A DNA stretch of 64,000 nucleotides from Bordetella genomosp. 8. Lineage in GTDB: Bacteria; Pseudomonadota; Gammaproteobacteria; Burkholderiales; Burkholderiaceae_B. The stretch spans positions 3,968,001-4,032,000 of the forward strand of contig NZ_CP021108.1 of NCBI RefSeq assembly GCF_002119685.1. The letters run 5' to 3'. Below, piece after piece: positions 58,569 to 64,000 of this stretch (positions within the stretch are counted from its first letter, which is position 1; every line of letters begins with the position of its first letter). Below the pieces are notes generated by a model that was not told the DNA's origin, searched no databases, and saw only the letters and a list, made by a program, of their open reading frames with translations. The translations under genes were made by a program, and so were the position numbers.

Positions 58569-60230
58569 ATGTCCGGAATCCTTACCCTGCTCGACTTCGC
58601 TGGCTATGTGGCCCTGCTCCTGTGGGGTGTCCATATGGTCCAGACAGGCGTGCAGCGGGCTTTCGGCGCGGCCCTGGGCGCGGTGCTGGGCCGTGCGCTG
58701 GGCACGCGCCTGCGGGCGTTCGCGGCCGGACTGGGCATCACGGCCGCCCTGCAAAGCAGCACGGCCACGGGCCTGATGATCACCGGCTTCGCGGCCGGCG
58801 GCGTGGTGGGCCTGGTGCCGGCGCTGTCGGCCATGCTGGGCGCCAACGTGGGCACCACGCTGATCGTCCAGCTGCTGTCCTTCGACCTGACGGCGCTGGC
58901 GCCCATCCTGATCCTGTTCGGCGTGTGGATGTTCCGCCGCTACCCGCCCGGCCGCACGCGCGACCTGGGGCGCGTGTTCATCGGCCTCGGGCTGCTGCTG
59001 ATCTCGCTGCATTCGCTGGTGGATCTGTTCGCGCCCTTCCAGAACGCGCCGCTGCTGCGCATCCTGCTTCAAGCCCTGGCCAGCCAGCCCGTGGCCGCCA
59101 TGCTGGTGGCCGCCGTCCTGACCTGGGCGGCGCATTCCAGCGTCGCGGTGGTGGTGCTGCTCATGTCCATGGCTTCCCATCACCTGGTCAGCCCGGAAGC
59201 CGCCTACGCCATGGTGTTGGGTGCCAACCTGGGCACCGCCGTCAATCCGATGATCGAAGGCGTCACGGGCGATGATCCGGCGGCGCGCCGCCTGCCGCTG
59301 GGGAACATGCTGACCCGCGTGGCCGGCGTGGTGGTCGGCCTGATCCTGTTGCCCTGGGTCAGCAGCTGGATGAACGCCATGACGGATGACCCGGCGCGTG
59401 CCGTGGCCAATTTCCACACGCTGTTCAACGGGATCGTCGCGCTGGTCTTCCTGCCGCTGCTGGTGCCGTATGCCGCCTTGTTGACGCGCTGGCTGCCCAA
59501 GCGCATCGATCCGGACGACCCCGCCCGCCCGCAATACCTGGACGAGTCGGCGCACGATATCCCGGCGGTGGCGCTCGGCAGCGCGTCGCGCGAGGCCTTG
59601 CGCATGGCCGATATGCTGCAGACGCTGCTGGTGCTGGCGCGGGCGGGCTTCAAACGCGACAACCGGCACCGCCTGCCCCAGGCCAAGCAGCTGGACGCCG
59701 CCATGGACAAGCTGGAAACGGCGATCACGCTCTACCTGGCGACGCTGGATCGCGAAAGCATGACCAAGGAAGACCTCCAGCGCATGGAAGAAATCGTGGC
59801 CTTCGCAAGCAATGTCGGCCATGCCGCCGACATCGTCTACAGCGGCCTGTTGAACCATGCCACGCGCCTGCGCAAGCAGGGCTGGAAGCTGGCGCCGGAC
59901 CAGAGCGAACAACTGGACGAATCGTTGGGGCAGCTGTTGAACAACGAACGGCGCACCGCGGCGCTGTTCGTCAACGCGGACCTGCGCCAGGCGCGCGCCC
60001 TGGCCGGCGAAAAGGAAAGCTTCCGCGCGCTGGAAGCCCAGGCGGCGGAAGCGCATCTGCAGAAGATCAAATCAGGCCAGGTCGAACAAGCCGAAATCGG
60101 CCAGATGTACCTGGATATCCTGCGCGACGTGAAAGGCGTGAATTCGTATCTGGTCGGCGCCGCCGCCTATCCCGTGCTGGCCAAGGAAGGCGAGCTGCTC
60201 CCCAGCCGCCTGCGCGAAGCGTCGAACTGA
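58569..60230 (+). CDS. Na/Pi cotransporter family protein with PhoU-like domain
   Basis: A 553-aa membrane protein. Two NptA-type repeats carry LQSSTATGLMITGFAAGG (about 74-92) and WAAHSSVAVVVLLMSMAS (about 180-200), the inverted QSS signatures for Na+ and phosphate. The C-terminal ~200 residues (about 345-553) form a soluble helical PhoU-like domain. The ATG at 58569 (MSGILTLLDFAGYVALLLWG) begins at the first helix; an in-frame GTG at 58494 is less likely. Phosphate uptake or efflux control is the expected role. Confidence 0.9.
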   Translation: MSGILTLLDFAGYVALLLWGVHMVQTGVQRAFGAALGAVLGRALGTRLRAFAAGLGITAALQSSTATGLMITGFAAGGVVGLVPALSAMLGANVGTTLIVQLLSFDLTALAPILILFGVWMFRRYPPGRTRDLGRVFIGLGLLLISLHSLVDLFAPFQNAPLLRILLQALASQPVAAMLVAAVLTWAAHSSVAVVVLLMSMASHHLVSPEAAYAMVLGANLGTAVNPMIEGVTGDDPAARRLPLGNMLTRVAGVVVGLILLPWVSSWMNAMTDDPARAVANFHTLFNGIVALVFLPLLVPYAALLTRWLPKRIDPDDPARPQYLDESAHDIPAVALGSASREALRMADMLQTLLVLARAGFKRDNRHRLPQAKQLDAAMDKLETAITLYLATLDRESMTKEDLQRMEEIVAFASNVGHAADIVYSGLLNHATRLRKQGWKLAPDQSEQLDESLGQLLNNERRTAALFVNADLRQARALAGEKESFRALEAQAAEAHLQKIKSGQVEQAEIGQMYLDILRDVKGVNSYLVGAAAYPVLAKEGELLPSRLREASN

Positions 60231-60259
60231 GTTCGACGCGCCGGCGGCCGGCACCGCGA

Positions 60260-61051
60260 TTACTTCAGATATTGCGCGAACCAATCGCGCATTCTTTGCC
60301 AGCCATCCTGCGCATCCTGTTCGTTATAGCTGGGACGATAGTCGGCCAGGAACGCGTGCCCTGAATCGGGGTAGACCACGAACCTGGACGCCTTGGCGTT
60401 GTCATTGCCTTCGGCCAGCCGCTGCTTCATGGTTTCCACATCCTCCAGCGGAATGCTGGTGTCCTTGGCGCCGTACAGGCCCAGCACCGGGCCGTGCAGT
60501 TCCTTGGTGACGTCGACCGCATTGCGCTTGATCAACGGACCATGGCCCTGCGTGAGCTTGCCGTACCAGGCCACGCCGGCCTTCACCTTGGCACTGTAGG
60601 CCGTGTACATCCAGGTGATGCGGCCACCCCAGCAGAAGCCGGTGATGCCCACGCGTTCGGCGTCGCCCCCCTGCTGCGCGGCCCAGGCCACGCTGGCGTC
60701 CAGGTCGGCCATGACCTGCTCGTCCGGCACCTTGGAAACGATGTCCTGGATCAGCTTGGGGATATCGGTGTAGGTTGACGCGTCGCCCTGGCGCTCGTAC
60801 AGGTTGACGGCGATGGCGAAATAGCCTTCCTTGGCCAGGCGCCGGCAGACGTCCTGGATGTGTTCATGTATGCCGAAGATTTCCTGCACGACGCAGATGA
60901 TGGGCACATCGGTCTTGCCTTCCGGCACGGCGTAGTAGGCGGGGACCGTGCCGTCCTTGACGGGCAGGTCGATCAGGCCGTGCGTCAGGCCTTGCGGGCT
61001 GGTGTGGATCGCGGTGCTCTGCACGGCGCCCGCGGCGGGCGAAAAACTCAT
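60260..61051 (-). CDS. dienelactone hydrolase family protein
   Basis: A 263-aa alpha/beta hydrolase. The DLH triad is visible: nucleophile Cys140 in GFCWGG, Asp197 in YGAKD and His232 in DSGHAF, with Glu58 in VVQEIFG as the DLH-specific helper. YCMC-like dienelactone hydrolases end aromatic chloro- and protocatechuate routes, but many relatives have other ester substrates. No signal peptide is seen, although many relatives are secreted. The gene is convergent with the Na/Pi gene (29 bp) and downstream of polA. Confidence 0.87.
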   Translation of the reverse strand: MSFSPAAGAVQSTAIHTSPQGLTHGLIDLPVKDGTVPAYYAVPEGKTDVPIICVVQEIFGIHEHIQDVCRRLAKEGYFAIAVNLYERQGDASTYTDIPKLIQDIVSKVPDEQVMADLDASVAWAAQQGGDAERVGITGFCWGGRITWMYTAYSAKVKAGVAWYGKLTQGHGPLIKRNAVDVTKELHGPVLGLYGAKDTSIPLEDVETMKQRLAEGNDNAKASRFVVYPDSGHAFLADYRPSYNEQDAQDGWQRMRDWFAQYLK

Positions 61052-61246
61052 GGCGGTATCCTCTGGCTTTTGGGGTTGGGCACATGGTGCGTCACGGCGG
61101 GGCGCGCCGCCCAGGCGCCGTCCCGCCGATTATGCCGCGCATTGCCTTAATGCGTGCTGGAACGCGCCTGCCCGCCAGAACCTGCCCGCTGGACCCGGCG
61201 CCCGCGCCGGCCCAGGCCCGGGCCCAGATCCCGAACCGAACCCGGG

Positions 61247-63964
61247 CTAGTGCGCCTGTTCCCAGTTCTTGCCGACGCCCACTTCGGCCACCAGCGGCAC
61301 GCGCAGCTGCGCCACGTTGCACATCAGGCCGGGCAGTTCGGCGCGCACCTGGTCGACTTCCTGGTCGGGGACTTCCAGCACCAGTTCGTCATGCACCTGC
61401 ATGATCATGCGCGACAGCAGGCCTTCGCGCGCGATCCACTCCTGGACCGCCACCATGGCCTTCTTGATCAGGTCCGCCGCGGTGCCCTGCATGGGCGCAT
61501 TGATGGCGGCGCGTTCGGCGGCCTGCCGGCGCGGTCCCGAGCCGCCGCGGATTTCCGGCAGCCACAGCCGCCGGCCGAAGACCGTTTCCACGTAGCCCTG
61601 CTCGCGCGCCAGCACGCGCGTCGATTCCATATACTGCGCCACGCCCGGATAGCGCGCGAAATAGCGATCGATATACGCCTGCGCGGCATCTCGGGTGATG
61701 CCCAGGTTGGACGCCAGGCCGAACACGCCCATGCCATAGATCAGGCCGAAATTGATGGCCTTGGCGGCACGCCGCTGCTCTCCCGCGACGGACTCCAACG
61801 GAACGCCGAACACCTCGGACGCCGTGGCGCGGTGGATGTCCTCGCCCGCGGCGAACGCCCGCTGAAGGTTCTCGTCGTCCGATACATGCGCCATGATGCG
61901 CAGCTCGATCTGCGAGTAGTCGGCCGACATCAACACGCCGCGTTCGGCGATGAAGGCTTCCCGCACGCGGCGGCCCGCCGGCGTGCGTACCGGGATGTTC
62001 TGCAGGTTCGGCTCGGAAGAGGCCAGCCGCCCGGTGATGACGGCGGCCTGCGCGTAATGGGTGTGCACCCGGCCGGTGGCGGGGTTGATCATGCGCGGCA
62101 GCTTGTCGGTATACGTGGACTTCAGCTTGGACAGGCCCCGGTATTCCAGCAGGACCTGGGGCAGCGGATAGTCCTGGGCCAGCTTGCTCAGGACTTCCTC
62201 GTCCGTGGACGGCGCGCCGCTGGCCGTCTTGCGGACCACGGGCAGCTGCATGCGGCCGAACAGGATCTCGCCCAGCTGCTTGGGAGAATTCAGGTTGAAG
62301 GGCTGGCCGGCAAGCTCGTAGGCGCGTTGCTCCAAGGTCAGCATTTCCTGCCCCAGCGCCGTGCTTTGCCGCATCAGCTCGTCGGCGTCGACGCGCACGC
62401 CCGTGCGCTCGATTTCGGTCAGGACTTCGGAAACCTGCAGTTCCAGCTTGTAGATGTGTTCCAGGCCGGCATCGGCGCTGACGCGCGGACGCAGCAGATG
62501 ATGCATCTGGATCGTGAAGTCGGCGTCTTCGGCGGCATAGTGGCCGGCCCGCTCGACCGGGACTTCGTCGAAGCAGATCTGGCTGGCGCCCTTGCCGCAC
62601 AATTGTTCGTAGGTGATGCCGCTGCGGCCCAGCCATCGCTGCGCCAGCTCCGCCAGGCTGACGCTTCGATGGGACTCCAGCACATACGCCTGCAGCATCG
62701 TGTCTTCGGCGATCCCCGCCAGCCGTATGCCTTCGTTGCGCAGCACGTGGGCGTCGTACTTGGCGTTGTGCAGCAACTTGGGCACGGCCGGGTCTTCCAG
62801 CCACGCGCGCAGCCGCGCCAGCACCTCGTCCTTGGGCAACTGGTCGCCGGCTTCGGGCCCGCGATGCGCGACCGGGATATAGCAGGCCACGCCAGGCTCG
62901 ATCGAGAACGACATTCCCACCAGGCGCGCCTGCATTTCGTCCAGCGACGTGGTCTCCGTATCGAAGGCGGCCAGCGGCGCCCCGCGCAGCTTTTCCATCC
63001 ATGCATCGAAGGCGGCCCAGTCGGTGATGATCTGGTAATCCACCTGTTCGGGCGCGGCGGGACGTTCGGGCGCGACGCGCGAATCGCCGGTCGGGACGCG
63101 TTCTGTTTCGCCGCTGACCTCGCGCAGCCAGGTCCGGAAACCATAGCGCTCGTAGAGCTCCAGCAGCGCTTCCTTGTCTTCTTCCTGCGCGATCAGCGCT
63201 TCCGGTCCGGACATGGTGCCGCTCAGATCGCAATCGCGCCGCACGGACAGCAGCTTGCGCGTCAGCGGGAAATTCGTCGCGGCCAGGCGCAGGTTGTTGC
63301 CCGCGACGCCCTTGATGGCATCCGCTGCTTCCAGCAGCTTGTCGACCGAACCGTATTCGGTCAGCCATTTGACGGCCGTCTTCGGTCCGACCTTGTCCAC
63401 GCCCGGCACATTGTCCACCGCGTCGCCGATCAGCATCAGGTAATCGACGATGCGTTCGGGCGGCACGCCGAACTTCTTGACCACGCCGGCGGGATCCAGG
63501 GTCTCACCCGTCATGGTGTTGACCAGCGTGACGTGGTCATCCACCAATTGGGCCAGGTCCTTGTCGCCCGTCGACACGATCGTGTCGATACCGTGTTCGG
63601 TGGCGATGCGCGCCAGCGTGCCGATGACGTCGTCGGCTTCCACGCCTTCGATGGCGAAAACCGGCCATCCCAGCGCACGCACCACATTGTGTATGGGCTC
63701 TATCTGGACCGCGAGGTCCTCGGGCATGGGCGGACGGTGCGACTTGTAATCGGGATACAGGTCGTCACGGAAGGTCTTGCCACGGGCATCGAAAATGCAA
63801 GCCGCATATTGCGCGTCGTAATCCTGCTTCAGTTTACGAAGCATATTGACGACGCCGTACAACGCCCCCGTCGGCTCCCCCTGCGCGTTACGCAAGTCAG
63901 GCATGGCATGATAGGCGCGGTACAAATAGCTAGAACCGTCAACCAGCAACAGGGTTTTATTCAT
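61247..63964 (-). CDS. polA: DNA polymerase I
   Basis: A 905-aa polymerase with all three activities apparently intact. The 5' nuclease spans about 1-290 (TLLLVDGSSYLYRAYHA; GDAVDNVPGVDKVGPKTA). The 3'-5' exonuclease spans about 325-510, with the metal-binding FDTETTSLD. The polymerase spans about 520-905, with motif A SADYSQIELRIMAH, motif B RRAAKAINFGLIYGMG and motif C MQVHDELVLEV. The ATG at 63964 (MNKTLLLVDGSSYLYR) is the family start; an in-frame TTG at 63970 adds two residues. A GC hairpin without a T-run overlaps its stop. Confidence 0.97.
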   Translation of the reverse strand: MNKTLLLVDGSSYLYRAYHAMPDLRNAQGEPTGALYGVVNMLRKLKQDYDAQYAACIFDARGKTFRDDLYPDYKSHRPPMPEDLAVQIEPIHNVVRALGWPVFAIEGVEADDVIGTLARIATEHGIDTIVSTGDKDLAQLVDDHVTLVNTMTGETLDPAGVVKKFGVPPERIVDYLMLIGDAVDNVPGVDKVGPKTAVKWLTEYGSVDKLLEAADAIKGVAGNNLRLAATNFPLTRKLLSVRRDCDLSGTMSGPEALIAQEEDKEALLELYERYGFRTWLREVSGETERVPTGDSRVAPERPAAPEQVDYQIITDWAAFDAWMEKLRGAPLAAFDTETTSLDEMQARLVGMSFSIEPGVACYIPVAHRGPEAGDQLPKDEVLARLRAWLEDPAVPKLLHNAKYDAHVLRNEGIRLAGIAEDTMLQAYVLESHRSVSLAELAQRWLGRSGITYEQLCGKGASQICFDEVPVERAGHYAAEDADFTIQMHHLLRPRVSADAGLEHIYKLELQVSEVLTEIERTGVRVDADELMRQSTALGQEMLTLEQRAYELAGQPFNLNSPKQLGEILFGRMQLPVVRKTASGAPSTDEEVLSKLAQDYPLPQVLLEYRGLSKLKSTYTDKLPRMINPATGRVHTHYAQAAVITGRLASSEPNLQNIPVRTPAGRRVREAFIAERGVLMSADYSQIELRIMAHVSDDENLQRAFAAGEDIHRATASEVFGVPLESVAGEQRRAAKAINFGLIYGMGVFGLASNLGITRDAAQAYIDRYFARYPGVAQYMESTRVLAREQGYVETVFGRRLWLPEIRGGSGPRRQAAERAAINAPMQGTAADLIKKAMVAVQEWIAREGLLSRMIMQVHDELVLEVPDQEVDQVRAELPGLMCNVAQLRVPLVAEVGVGKNWEQAH

Positions 63965-64000
63965 GGTCAAAAAGGAAGATGGCAGGGAGACTCCCGCCGG

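Noticed and set aside
61216..61247. GCCCGGG...CCCGGGC inverted repeat overlapping the polA stop, considered as a terminator
   Set aside because: The loop is 18 nt and there is no T-run on either strand; retained only as a possible weak hairpin.

Overview
The window is an ordinary, gene-dense, high-GC stretch of bacterial chromosome. It most resembles Bordetella or a close Alcaligenaceae relative such as Achromobacter. Support comes from four orphan Bug-type periplasmic receptors, the rpsF-priB-rpsR-rplI operon followed by dnaB, the xseB-ispA-dxs and alaC-hom-thrC orders, and Burkholderiales-style GC-rich intergenic repeats. The species call is inference. I see no rRNA, tRNA, CRISPR array, insertion sequence, prophage or clear pseudogene.

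Layout. 1-2637 (minus): putrescine uptake genes potF-potG-potH, with potH cut by the window edge. 2722-6408 (minus): a tightly overlapping set of a large FtsX-type ABC permease, a group II truncated haemoglobin and a Kdo kinase, preceded by a small secreted cationic protein with its own terminator. 7039-11580 (minus): radA, then a short-chain dehydrogenase, a Bug receptor and an FMN alpha-hydroxyacid oxidase. 11829-16824 (plus): a LysR regulator, then a Bug receptor, flavin reductase, glutathione transferase, carboxymuconolactone decarboxylase-like protein and a dicarboxylate-lactonase-like hydrolase, which looks like an aromatic or xenobiotic catabolic set. 16924-24643 (minus): two class III CoA-transferases, an enoyl-CoA hydratase, a fused double acyl-CoA dehydrogenase, a Bug receptor and a LysR regulator. 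A further Bug receptor (plus) and alr follow.

27096-30184 (plus): hpnC-hpnD-hpnE, which make squalene from farnesyl diphosphate. FPP is supplied by the xseB-ispA-dxs operon at 49363-52517. Next come fluC, a hydroxyacid dehydrogenase with its LysR gene, a NUDIX hydrolase, and thrC-hom-alaC. 37667-44114 (plus): a Mth938-like protein, bcp, a PIN-PhoH protein, pdxA, an SBF transporter and waaA. 44121-49207 (minus): dnaB, a degenerate kinase-like gene, rplI-rpsR-priB-rpsF and folE2. 52870-63964: a Rieske oxygenase, an ArsR/quinone-oxidoreductase pair, sseA, a DMT exporter, htpX, a Na/Pi cotransporter, a dienelactone hydrolase and polA.

No obviously new multi-gene defence or secretion system is present. 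The most interesting signals are regulatory or architectural. They are: an 11/22-bp-periodic heptad array and a start-codon-sequestering stem-loop in front of waaA; a perfect inverted repeat over the radA start; a matched operator pair controlling an apparently leaderless arsR and its neighbour; a terminator-like attenuator in front of a Rieske oxygenase; a 13-bp tandem array in the rpsF leader; a kinase-fold protein lacking the catalytic Asp and coupled to dnaB just after a terminator; a fused acyl-CoA dehydrogenase; and short tandem arrays abutting several stop codons.
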